Source: Candidatus Minthosoma equi
GTDB taxonomy: Bacteria; Bacteroidota; Bacteroidia; Bacteroidales; Bacteroidaceae
Direction of reading: 5' to 3'
Assembly (NCBI GenBank): GCA_018064885.1
Contig: JAGHUI010000061.1
Coordinates: 1-44,034, forward strand
Length of the DNA: 44,034 bases
Of this stretch, positions 9,019 through 17,326 are shown in pieces; position 1 is the stretch's first letter; every line of letters starts with the position of its first letter. Both the position numbers and the translations under genes were made by a program. The notes beneath the pieces are model-generated. The model had not been told where the DNA came from, ran no database searches, and saw only the letters and a list, made by a program, of their open reading frames with translations.

Positions 9019-10356
9019 TTACAGAAACCACCCCTGGTAAGCCACGCTCACGCTCACGCTTGGCTCATTGTTGAATGGCAGAACGTACAGCGGACTATCG
9101 GCATGCAATCCGTGGTTGTTGGGTTTCTTGAAATATCGGTAGGCATACTCACCCTTCACCACTATCTGCTTGATTGGATGATAGTTGAAGCCAACGGTGG
9201 CACGATAGGGAGCACATTGTTTGTACTGGCTCTTGTATGTGCCTGCAGCCATCGTGTTGTAGTGCTCATAGCGTCCGAAGAGGTACAGCTGTTGAAGATT
9301 CTTCAGCTTACCGATCTGCGAGAACACATCATATCCTGCCTCCACACTCCATGCCACGGCATTGCTGCCAATGTTGGTGTTGTGGAAGGGATTGCCATCC
9401 TGATACTTATGATGGGTTGAGTTAGCTTTGTTGTACTCCGAGATGCGATCAGCGTCCGAGAGCGATGCGTAGGTGACGGTTGCTCGCGCTATCCAGTTCC
9501 GGCGTTTCAGTTCGCCATCGGCAGAGATGATTGCCAAGGCACCCTTCACGTCATTGTACGAAGCACCGGGATCTTTTATCGAGTTGCGGAACGTATATCC
9601 GTAGTAGCCGCTCACACCCATGCGCAATCCCTTCACGCTATAGTTGTCCAAGCGAGCAGCCACGGCATAGTTGTTTGCCACCTTGAACTCGTATGGGCTT
9701 GTAGCACCCTGATGCACAAACTTCTCGCCCGTGAAGCTTTCCGAGTTCAATCCTGAGAGGAACTGCACCTCGTATCGCCAATCGCTCACGCGTCCCCAAA
9801 CCGACACGCCCACCTGATGCCAGGTGTTGGGCAGGATGGTCGATTCGCCCTCAGGACGATAGCAAGTGAAGAAGTTCATGGGTTCGTGGTGCGCATTGGC
9901 ATACCCCACAGGCACGATAATCTCACCTGCCTTGACGTTCAACTTGCCTTGGAAGAATTCCTTGTTGATCCAGAACTGTTCGATAGCCACCTCACCGCCT
10001 TTCTCTGTCTCTGCCTCGTACTCGCCCGACTCCTCTGCTTCTATCTCCACAGCCGTCTCCGTGCCGCCATGCTCAAACTCAACCTCGCTGCCGAGCGACC
10101 ATCCGTTTCCGAAGTCATAGCCGAGATTGAAAGTGATGTGCGGCAAGTCAAAACGACCGTGACTCCCATCATCCTTATAACGCGCAGGCGCATTATACCT
10201 ATTAAAACTCTGGCTGTAGAAATTTCTTGCCATCACAGCCTCACCATAGCCACCCAGATGCAGACGTCCTGGAGCGTTGCCCACCTCCTGCGCCCTACCC
10301 CTTACAGCAAAGCACGAACAGACAACCAATACTGCCAACTTCATTTTTCTATACAT
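9019..10356 (-). CDS. Outer-membrane porin-like beta-barrel protein
   Basis: About 445 residues from the chosen start MYRKMKLAVLVV. The frame is open to 10485, but a promoter at 10384-10391 lies inside that extension, so the Met at 10356 (or 10344) is the likely start; both give a signal peptide ending near GRAQ. The mature part begins LHLGGYGEAVM, then has alternating aromatic/Gly beta-strand patterns (for example FNLGYDFGNGWSLGSEVEFEHGG) and ends in an aromatic-rich strand AYQGWFL, typical of Bacteroidetes OprO/P-like porins. First gene of the operon with imelysin, di-haem oxidoreductase and ccsBA; it may admit iron complexes or another small solute. The specific substrate cannot be told from the sequence. 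Confidence 0.75.
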   Translation of the reverse strand: MYRKMKLAVLVVCSCFAVRGRAQEVGNAPGRLHLGGYGEAVMARNFYSQSFNRYNAPARYKDDGSHGRFDLPHITFNLGYDFGNGWSLGSEVEFEHGGTETAVEIEAEESGEYEAETEKGGEVAIEQFWINKEFFQGKLNVKAGEIIVPVGYANAHHEPMNFFTCYRPEGESTILPNTWHQVGVSVWGRVSDWRYEVQFLSGLNSESFTGEKFVHQGATSPYEFKVANNYAVAARLDNYSVKGLRMGVSGYYGYTFRNSIKDPGASYNDVKGALAIISADGELKRRNWIARATVTYASLSDADRISEYNKANSTHHKYQDGNPFHNTNIGSNAVAWSVEAGYDVFSQIGKLKNLQQLYLFGRYEHYNTMAAGTYKSQYKQCAPYRATVGFNYHPIKQIVVKGEYAYRYFKKPNNHGLHADSPLYVLPFNNEPSVSVSVAYQGWFL

Positions 10357-10383
10357 ATTATAACATACATGATTTTGCGAGTG

Positions 10384-10391
10384 CAAAGTTA
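10384..10391 (-). promoter_or_regulatory. Bacteroidetes -7 promoter box (TAACTTTG) for the porin/iron operon
   Basis: On the minus strand TAACTTTG matches the Bacteroidetes -7 consensus TAnnTTTG. A TTG lies about 15 nt upstream, so the -33 element is weak or mis-spaced. The expected transcript start, near 10377, gives a leader of about 20 nt to the ATG at 10356. No Fur-like box could be confirmed by eye. Confidence 0.6.
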
Positions 10392-10540
10392 CGGTCAATT
10401 TCGCAACTCCGCAATACCTAAAAAACAGTATTCTTATGTCTCGCCACTCACCATTTATAGTGATTACACCCATTCTTTGAAACATGCCGTTAGAGAATGA
10501 TTAGAACGAAAACGAGAATAGCGGGAGAAACGGGGGGGGA

Positions 10541-10588
10541 AGAAAAAATACCGCCAAGCATCGTCCATGAGGGACAAATGCTTGACGG
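10541..10588 (-). terminator. Rho-independent terminator after the GH31 gene
   Basis: Read on the minus strand, a long hairpin (CCG, CAAGCAT and GTCC paired with GGAC, ATGCTTG and CGG, with two small bulges) is followed by TATTTTTTCTT. It lies about 100 bp beyond the GH31 stop and separates that gene from the downstream porin operon promoter. Confidence 0.85.
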
Positions 10589-10689
10589 GAAACACTTTTA
10601 TTTTATATGTGAGCTGTCAGTTACTCTTTTGACATTCTCTAAACTTCATCCATCAACAAGATTTGTTTGATACTGTTCGAGGTACGCAA

Positions 10690-13600
10690 TCATAATGCTT
10701 TCACAAACTGGTCCAGATCGGCAGCAAAGCCTACGTAGCTTATTGTGGATTTGCCTGTTGATGAAGTGGAAGTCATGCCAAAGACTGTCTCACCATTTTC
10801 CTTGTATGAATTGGTCTCTTCTATCGACCAAGCAATGAGGATGCGTCCATCAGGCAGAGTGATGACATTTGCCGGGTTGGCGATATTCACCCACTGACCG
10901 TTGATATGCCAGAGCTGTGAATCCTTCTTGTCCTTTGAGACATCCGAGGCAACGACAACAAAGTATTTCATGCCTGGTTCGATGAACTTTCTCCTATCGT
11001 TGCATCGGAGTGCTATGTTCTGAGCACCTGTCTTTGTGATGGTAATGGAGTTGTTCTTGCTGTCCACAGCGATGTCGGAAGCGTTGACACGGTCGGCTAC
11101 ACGGTCTTTTGCCCAATCTGTTGCATTCCACACATAGAGGTTTGCTGGCACGGTAACATCCACTCCAATTACCGTTGAAGAAGTGCTGCCATACATATCT
11201 GAGAAACTGACCGTTATATCGGCATGGCCCGCAGTACTGCCAGCATGAATTATGCCATCTCTCACGTATGCCACCTGAGCATTTGATGTGCTGAACGCAG
11301 ACTCGAGAGTAACAAACTGCGATGTTCCATCCTTGAACATCGCCTTGACAGCAAGATTCTGAGCTTGACCGCAATGGAGAGAAACGGCTGATGTGGAGGT
11401 CAGAATGCTTTCCAATGCTACATGCTGTTCGGTCGATACATTCTCATTGTCTATTTTGACAGAAAGGCAACTGCCCGAATAATTGATTTCCTTGCTGAAA
11501 CGACCTGACTGGCGAATGCCTAAACCCATATTCTTTGCTGCATCAACCAGCACAATGCGGAACTTGCGACTTTGCAGCATACCTTCAAAAGCTCCCTTAC
11601 GGTCATCAATGGTGAGAGTGCTTGAGGCATCATTCCAATGGAAGGTAATCTCGGAATACTTACCCGCCTCATAGTTGTAGTTGTTGCGTTCATCTTCATA
11701 CAAGGTAAATGTGCCATCAGCACCAGGATAGATGCGTATCTCAAGATTGTCCCAGTTGCTCTGAGCACTATACTGCACCTTTGGTCCCCATGGCATGATA
11801 GTGCCCTGAGGCACATACAGAGGCATGAGCGAAATGTTGACAGCACGGTCAACTGTAGTGCCGCCAGCCACACATTCGCCTGTCCATACGTCTGTCCATC
11901 CATTGCCCTTAGGGAGATAGACCTTGCGGCTTTCAGCACCTGCCGACGCAACTGGTGCCACGAGAATGTTGCGACCAAACATGAACTGATCCTTGATGTT
12001 GTGAGTATTTTCGTCCTGAGGATAAGCAATACCCATAGCTCTCATGAACGAGAAGTCCTCTGCATGCACCTTGCGTGCTGTGCTGTAAATATAAGGAAGG
12101 AGGGCATAGCGAAGATTGATGTAGCGGGCAATGTTGTCGAAATACGTTTCGCCCTCTTTACCAAACTGATAGATAGCGCGGTCAGCAGCTGAACCATGAC
12201 TACGCATGATGGTGCAGAATGTACCAAACTGAATCCAGCGTGCATAGAGTTCATTGTAAGAATTCTCTCCTGCACCTTTGTACTGTCCATTGAAGAAACC
12301 ACCTATATCGCTGTTCCAGCTTGGAATACCGCAAGCAGAATAGTTGAGAGCAGCAGGAATCTGATTGGCAAGAGTCTGCCAGCTCGCTGTGATATCACCG
12401 CTCCAAGTACCTGCACCATAGCGCTGCATACCGAGGAATCCTGAACGTGTCATAATCATCACACGCTTTGCCTCCGTAAACTCCGACTTTTCAGCACGAT
12501 GACCTTCATACACACCACTGGCATGCATCAATGGGAACACATTGCGAACAGAGCGCCATGTGTGTTCTGCGTCCAACGAGCGAGGGTTGAAAGTTGCATT
12601 GTCCTTGTCCTTCTTGCCCAGCACAATGAAGTCGCTCGTTGTCTCCCAGTCTTCGCCACCCTGATAGTGATCGGGCTCTGACGAGTCCACCCAGTAGGCA
12701 TCAATGCCCTTGTTGACAAGTCCAGAGTTGAGACAGCTCCAGTAGTAGTTGCGCGAAGACTTCTGGTATGGATTGTATATTCCCACGCCCTCATTGTTTG
12801 GCCATGTGGAAGACATAATCTTGTCACCCATCTTCATGAGCTGATTGTGAGCCTTGTAGTGGGCAAACTGCTTGGTGTCGCGACCGAAATTAGCCCATAT
12901 AGATATGAGCACATTGCCACCATCGGCATGAATGCCATCAAGCATCATGCGGTAATCGTCCTTGAACTCAGGGTTGAGAAACTCCATAGCGTTCCACTGG
13001 TTGTTGCCACCCCAGTACTGCCAGTCCTGCACCACACAGTCAATAGGCACACCAAGCGAGCGGTAGCGTTTCAGCACACCCAGTGTCTCCTTGGCACTCT
13101 TGTAGCGTTCCTTGCTCTGAGCATAACCGTATGTCCACATTGGCACCATTGTTGCCTTGCCTGTCAGTTCGCGCACTCTGCGCACCACGTCATCGCCATC
13201 GTTTGGAGAGCCAACAAGCACATAATAATCAACAGCATGAGCAGCTTCTGTGCTGAATGTAGCACCACCTTCTGCCGAGTCCTTGAAATCGCAAGGACCA
13301 TACAAATCCCAATACACGCCATAGCCCTTGACTGAGTGGAAGAATGGCATCCACACGCTCATGTTGTTCTGCACCATATGGGAATATGACGTGTTGCGGT
13401 GGTTGAGATTGCCATCCTGCACCTGACCGAAGCCATAGATAGCCTCATTGGCATCCAGGGTGAAAGACTGCGAAACATTATATTCATCCACAGTGTGGGC
13501 TGTACGTTTAGTGAACACCGACTTGCTGCGCTCCTTGATGAGTGGTGTGCCATCAGCACGAAGGAAACAGAGAGTGCCGTTCACCTTATTATATACAACA

Positions 13601-13857
13601 GACACATTGGCGCCCTTGATTGTGTCCGCTGTCGCCCCCTTGACTATGGCTGTCTTGACGCTCTGAGGCTTCATTGTCACCACCAACTTAGGGTCAGTCT
13701 TTGCCAGTTTGTCTTTGCTCTGATACTTAGTTACCCTCACGATGTTTGGAGAGTAGAAACTCACCTCTGTCGTAATATCCGACAGAGTCTTCTTGTAGTC
13801 CTGTGCGCTGGCAGTGCAAGCAATGAGAAGCATAGCCAGAATACATTTACTTTTCAT
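10690..13857 (-). CDS. Secreted GH31 family glycosidase (alpha-glucosidase/alpha-xylosidase type)
   Basis: A 1055-residue exported enzyme with signal peptide MKSKCILAMLLIACTASAQ. An N-terminal beta-sandwich domain (to about residue 240) precedes the GH31 barrel. The nucleophile region AYWVDSSEPD gives D391, and GTWSGDITASW gives the acid/base D488; both are intact. After the barrel come GH31 C-terminal beta domains (DUF5110-like, about 690-790), a Big-2/Ig-like segment (about 830-900) and a C-terminal beta-rich module of about 150 residues. GH31 members act on alpha-glucosides, alpha-xylosides or related sugars; the motifs fit the alpha-xylosidase-like branch but substrate is not settled. It has its own promoter and terminator and follows a SusR-like regulator gene, which may control it. 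No SusC/SusD pair is nearby. Confidence 0.88.
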   Translation of the reverse strand: MKSKCILAMLLIACTASAQDYKKTLSDITTEVSFYSPNIVRVTKYQSKDKLAKTDPKLVVTMKPQSVKTAIVKGATADTIKGANVSVVYNKVNGTLCFLRADGTPLIKERSKSVFTKRTAHTVDEYNVSQSFTLDANEAIYGFGQVQDGNLNHRNTSYSHMVQNNMSVWMPFFHSVKGYGVYWDLYGPCDFKDSAEGGATFSTEAAHAVDYYVLVGSPNDGDDVVRRVRELTGKATMVPMWTYGYAQSKERYKSAKETLGVLKRYRSLGVPIDCVVQDWQYWGGNNQWNAMEFLNPEFKDDYRMMLDGIHADGGNVLISIWANFGRDTKQFAHYKAHNQLMKMGDKIMSSTWPNNEGVGIYNPYQKSSRNYYWSCLNSGLVNKGIDAYWVDSSEPDHYQGGEDWETTSDFIVLGKKDKDNATFNPRSLDAEHTWRSVRNVFPLMHASGVYEGHRAEKSEFTEAKRVMIMTRSGFLGMQRYGAGTWSGDITASWQTLANQIPAALNYSACGIPSWNSDIGGFFNGQYKGAGENSYNELYARWIQFGTFCTIMRSHGSAADRAIYQFGKEGETYFDNIARYINLRYALLPYIYSTARKVHAEDFSFMRAMGIAYPQDENTHNIKDQFMFGRNILVAPVASAGAESRKVYLPKGNGWTDVWTGECVAGGTTVDRAVNISLMPLYVPQGTIMPWGPKVQYSAQSNWDNLEIRIYPGADGTFTLYEDERNNYNYEAGKYSEITFHWNDASSTLTIDDRKGAFEGMLQSRKFRIVLVDAAKNMGLGIRQSGRFSKEINYSGSCLSVKIDNENVSTEQHVALESILTSTSAVSLHCGQAQNLAVKAMFKDGTSQFVTLESAFSTSNAQVAYVRDGIIHAGSTAGHADITVSFSDMYGSTSSTVIGVDVTVPANLYVWNATDWAKDRVADRVNASDIAVDSKNNSITITKTGAQNIALRCNDRRKFIEPGMKYFVVVASDVSKDKKDSQLWHINGQWVNIANPANVITLPDGRILIAWSIEETNSYKENGETVFGMTSTSSTGKSTISYVGFAADLDQFVKAL

Positions 13858-13897
13858 ACGATTTGTGTTAGTTGATTGATTAAGAAAAATTCTGGTG

Positions 13898-13905
13898 CAA
13901 AGTTA
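13898..13905 (-). promoter_or_regulatory. -7 promoter box (TAACTTTG) for the GH31 gene
   Basis: TAACTTTG on the minus strand matches TAnnTTTG. It is 40 bp from the GH31 ATG, giving a leader of about 35 nt, and lies in the gap after the regulator gene, so GH31 can be transcribed separately. Confidence 0.6.
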
Positions 13906-13970
13906 CGAACTATAGCATAGTTATATATAACACAAATGAAGATAGCAATAGTAAATATGTTGAAATAACA

Positions 13971-15941
13971 CTAAGAATCAGCATATTCCGATGGTTTGCA
14001 ACCAAATTCCTTCTGAAAACACTTGCTGAAGTAGCTTGGCGAACTGAAACCTGTCAGCATAGCCACATCGGCTATCGACTTATCGCCAGACTTAAGCATG
14101 GCTGCTGCTCGATGCAGACGTATGGAACGGATAAAAGCCACTGGCGACTGCTGCATCATGGCAGTAAGTTTTTTGTACAATCCGGTACGCTCCATGCACA
14201 AATCTGCAGCAAGATGCTCCACATTGTACAGAGGGTCTGACATGTGCTGCTCAACAAGGCGAGTGGCACGCTCCATGAACTCCTTCTCCTGCTGCGTCGG
14301 TTCTGGCTCGGCACTGTCACCGTCATCAGTTTCGGGTTCACTGAGCACCACCATAGCCTCTGAATGCTCATACCTGTTCACTTGTTCCACGAGGTTCTGA
14401 ATGCGGAGCAACAGCATCTCTTCCCTATTTCTCCTCTGCAAGCGCCGACGATAAAGCCAGAACGCCAGGGCTACTATCACGACAAACAGCACGACGTACA
14501 GGATATAGAAAATCGGAGTTTGCCACCAAGGAGGACGTATTGTAAACTTTACAGAACGCATCAGCTCGTGATTCCAATGCTCTGGGTTGGTTGTCGCCAT
14601 CACCTCAAGGGTGTATTCGCCTGGCGATAGTCCCACCAATGGAAGGTAGAAAATACCTTTGTCATCTACAAGATGCTCTATGGAGTCAGCAGAAAGAGTG
14701 TGCCATTCGGCCTCTTTAGATAACCTGTAGCGATAGCATGTGCTGCGAGGTCGTACGCAGTTCATGGTAGAAAACTGAAATGCCAGCGAGTTCTGATTGT
14801 AGTCGAATGTCAAGTCATCGGCATACGGCGGAGCAACATTGAGCAACTGACGTCCGTCATACTTCTTGCCTATCTGCAATGGGCGGCCGTGCAGATAAAT
14901 GGTGGTAAGGATGGGGTAAACCTCTATATCAATTGGCCGAGTGTCGAAAATGCCACTGAGAGGTGACGTGTAGAGTATGCCATTGCTGTACGAACCCAGC
15001 CATACACCTCCCTCATGATCCAGACGCACCGTATTGATACCCGTGGTAAGTGACGTGCCGTCAGGGAGGTAAAGGTCGTGAAAAGCCTCGCTTTCACCTG
15101 TCGATGGCTTTATGCGCAGATAGCCATCGGGAGTGGTTAGATACAGCCAACCAGTGGGGGTGGCTGTAAGTGTGTGCATCAACTTCTCACTCTTCAGCAA
15201 CTGCTTCCACTCGCGCTTTTTCGGATTGCAACTCAAAAGTATGGCTCCTCCAGTACCTGTGCGAACTTGATAAAGACAACCGTCAAAACCGCACACCACA
15301 AGCGATGTGCTGCTGTACCGACCTACCGTTTCTTTGTCATAGGCATCCGATCTGTAAATCATATTGCCACTTTTGCCATAAACAACCATGCACCCTGTGT
15401 CGAAAAACAGCATTACGCTATCTCCCATTGCCTCAACATCCTGCAGCAAACCCATAACAGGCTTGATGCTCAAATGCCGTCCCGAGACATCTCCTGTCAA
15501 AATGTTCCCATCAAGAGTCCATGTCTCTCCATTGGCATCAATAAAGAAGTCATCGGCAGAAAAGTCGGAAATTTTCTCTTGCTGCATTGTGCGCAGATTG
15601 AAGCAGTACAAATGTTTGTGCCTCTTTGCCCATATCCTGTCATGCGAGTCGGCAAAGAGATGCAACTCACCCTGGTAGTTGGACAGTGGCACCCATGCAG
15701 AACCATCGACAGGTATGGAAGCAAAGCGCACCCCATCGTACACATCCACAGCAACATCTGTCATCACCACCATTCGACTGTCGCGAAGTTGCAGCATCTG
15801 TTGGATATGATTGCTGCTAAGTCCGTTCTGGACATTCAGCGTATAGAAATGCTTACTCTCTTCGTCGCCCAATGCACAAACGCAAGGCAGCAAACAGAGG
15901 AATATCATCAGTATTCTTAACAAAAAATATCTTTTGCACAT
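13971..15941 (-). CDS. SusR-like membrane-bound AraC-family regulator
   Basis: A 656-residue protein that joins a periplasmic sensor to a cytoplasmic DNA-binding domain without kinase or receiver domains. Visible parts: signal/membrane segment (1-24), one set of beta-propeller repeats (about 30-330, first repeat LNVQNGLSSNHIQQM), a Y_Y_Y-type Ig domain (about 340-470), one membrane helix (about 475-497), a charged coiled linker, and an AraC helix-turn-helix pair (about 550-656, ending YFSKCFQKEFGCKPSEY). Hybrid two-component sensors of Bacteroidetes are usually about 1300-1400 residues with two propellers; this one is half that, as in SusR, the maltose-responsive activator. The adjacent GH31 gene on the same strand is the obvious target. 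Ligand unknown. Confidence 0.85.
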   Translation of the reverse strand: MCKRYFLLRILMIFLCLLPCVCALGDEESKHFYTLNVQNGLSSNHIQQMLQLRDSRMVVMTDVAVDVYDGVRFASIPVDGSAWVPLSNYQGELHLFADSHDRIWAKRHKHLYCFNLRTMQQEKISDFSADDFFIDANGETWTLDGNILTGDVSGRHLSIKPVMGLLQDVEAMGDSVMLFFDTGCMVVYGKSGNMIYRSDAYDKETVGRYSSTSLVVCGFDGCLYQVRTGTGGAILLSCNPKKREWKQLLKSEKLMHTLTATPTGWLYLTTPDGYLRIKPSTGESEAFHDLYLPDGTSLTTGINTVRLDHEGGVWLGSYSNGILYTSPLSGIFDTRPIDIEVYPILTTIYLHGRPLQIGKKYDGRQLLNVAPPYADDLTFDYNQNSLAFQFSTMNCVRPRSTCYRYRLSKEAEWHTLSADSIEHLVDDKGIFYLPLVGLSPGEYTLEVMATTNPEHWNHELMRSVKFTIRPPWWQTPIFYILYVVLFVVIVALAFWLYRRRLQRRNREEMLLLRIQNLVEQVNRYEHSEAMVVLSEPETDDGDSAEPEPTQQEKEFMERATRLVEQHMSDPLYNVEHLAADLCMERTGLYKKLTAMMQQSPVAFIRSIRLHRAAAMLKSGDKSIADVAMLTGFSSPSYFSKCFQKEFGCKPSEYADS

Positions 15942-15984
15942 ACTTTCATTTATTTAATACAGCGTTCATTCTAATATGACATGG

Positions 15985-15992
15985 CAAAGATA
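15985..15992 (-). promoter_or_regulatory. -7 promoter box (TATCTTTG) for the SusR-like regulator
   Basis: TATCTTTG on the minus strand matches TAnnTTTG and lies 44 bp upstream of the regulator ATG. No strong -33 TTTG was found at the ideal spacing. Confidence 0.55.
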
Positions 15993-16363
15993 GCAATAAA
16001 ATCTGAGAAACTCACACCATTTGGAGGAGTTTTTCAATAATGAATCAATTTGACACTATGCTCATACTTGCGCCCGTAATGTGTACAATATTAATCATAG
16101 GACAATCAGAAACTTTCTTTGCTCTATACTGAAATACTACCCGTTTATTCATGCCAACTGAATGCACCTATGCATAAGATATGAATATGTGCATTCATAC
16201 GGTGTGAATAACAGCATGAGTGCTAACTGAATAGTTGCATCCACTTAGCGTGAATATCAGGAGATGCTAAAGTCGTGAAAAATGTGTTTAATGGGATATG
16301 AAAAGCCGCTTTCCAATATCCTTCTATATAGTGACTGTGGCGAATGAAAATGAATTTATGCAC

Positions 16364-16530
16364 AAACTCTTCACTCTTCATTTATAGCTTGTAAGTTAAT
16401 GAATTACAGCATATTAAATGAGTAAAGAGTGCTTTTTGACTCTTCACTACTCTTCACTCACTCTTCACTCATCTAAACATCACATTATCAGCAAACTATA
16501 TTGTATCAGTGAAGAGTGAAGAGTGCTTTT
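16364..16530. repeat. Cluster of TCTTCACT / AGTGAAGA repeats
   Basis: The unit ACTCTTCACT and its complement AGTGAAGAGT recur about eight times between 16364 and 16530. Copies on the left run in one sense and the pair at about 16508-16524 in the other, so CACTCTTCACT and AGTGAAGAGTG can fold into an 11-bp stem around about 50 nt. The rest of 15993-16620 shows no convincing gene; only short inverted repeats such as GAATGCAC/GTGCATTC (16160-16196) are visible. Confidence 0.7.
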
Positions 16531-16623
16531 CATTTCTCTAGGATTCTGCCATTTCAGGCAACCATACAAAACCAGAGAGAATTTAAGAAAGAAATGCTAT
16601 ATAAAACCTTTTGCCTTATAACA

Positions 16624-16767
16624 CCACCGAAGGTACTCACGCTCGGAAATTCTCAAATAAATTTGGCATTTCGCTCGCTTAATCGTACCTTTGGTACCCA
16701 CCGAAGGTACTCACGCTCGGAAATTCTCAAATAAATTTGGCATTTCGCTCGCTTAATCGTACCTTTG
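16624..16767. repeat. Tandem 74-bp repeat, two copies, with terminal inverted repeats
   Basis: Two copies with a 74-bp period (16624-16693 and 16698-16767) are identical over about 70 bp. Each begins ACCGAAGGTAC and ends GTACCTTTGGT or nearly so, an imperfect 11-bp terminal inverted repeat, as in small dispersed palindromic elements. Each copy contains TTTG, 20 nt, then TACCTTTG on the plus strand, a well-spaced Bacteroidetes promoter. The minus strand carries a similar but weaker arrangement (TTTG, 18 nt, TACCTTCG). The array ends 25 bp before cobU. Confidence 0.85.
16736..16767 (+). promoter_or_regulatory. Promoter of the cobalamin operon, within the repeat
   Basis: TTTG (16736-16739) and TACCTTTG (16760-16767) are 20 nt apart, matching the Bacteroidetes TTTG-N19-21-TAnnTTTG pattern. 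Transcription would begin near 16773, about 20 nt before the cobU ATG. The upstream repeat copy carries the same pair at 16662-16665 and 16686-16693. Confidence 0.65.
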
Positions 16768-16792
16768 TACCAAGTTTCAATAACAAGGCATC

Positions 16793-17326
16793 ATGACACG
16801 CATAATTCTCATAACTGGCGGACAGCGTTCGGGCAAGAGCTGCGAGGCTGAGAGGATGGCTCTTTCGCTGAGCAACAATCCTGTGTATATGGCTACGGCT
16901 CATATCTGGGATGATGAGTTCAGGGAAAGGGTGCGCATGCACCAGGAGCGCAGAGGGGCTGAATGGACAAACATTGAGGAGGAGATGTGGCTGAGCAGGC
17001 ATGATGTGGCTGGAAGGGTGGTGCTGGTGGATTGCTGCACGTTGTGGCTGACAAATTTCATGTTTCCTAACGACGAGGAGAGGGCTGGGGCGCATGCTGA
17101 GGAATTGATGGATCCGCTTGCGGCTGTCAAGGCTGAGTTTGACCGTTTCACATCGCAGGATGCTACGTTCATCTTCGTGACGAACGAGATTGGCTTGGGC
17201 GGCGTGAGCGCTAATGATGTTCAGCGGAAATTCACAGATCTGCTGGGATGGCTGAACCAATACATCGCGGAGAGGGCTGACGAGGTGATACTGATGGTGT
17301 CGGGAATAAAGATTAGAATAAAATGA
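16793..17326 (+). CDS. cobU: Adenosylcobinamide kinase / adenosylcobinamide-phosphate guanylyltransferase
   Basis: A 177-residue bifunctional enzyme that phosphorylates adenosylcobinamide and then forms AdoCbi-GDP, activating it for nucleotide-loop joining. The P-loop GGQRSGKS is at residues 9-16; H50 in RMHQERR corresponds to the guanylylated histidine of Salmonella CobU (H46); VDCCTLWLTN and VTNEIGLGGV are family motifs. Length is normal. It is the first gene of the cob operon and its stop overlaps the cobT start by 4 bp (ATGA), indicating translational coupling. Promoter elements lie in the repeat just upstream. Confidence 0.95.
   Translation: MTRIILITGGQRSGKSCEAERMALSLSNNPVYMATAHIWDDEFRERVRMHQERRGAEWTNIEEEMWLSRHDVAGRVVLVDCCTLWLTNFMFPNDEERAGAHAEELMDPLAAVKAEFDRFTSQDATFIFVTNEIGLGGVSANDVQRKFTDLLGWLNQYIAERADEVILMVSGIKIRIK

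Noticed and set aside
15942-16792. Cobalamin riboswitch in front of cobU
   Set aside because: No B12-box-like sequence (CCGC-ACTG with GCCACTG) was found on the plus strand. A GTGACTGTGGC at about 16333 is only a partial, wrongly ordered resemblance.
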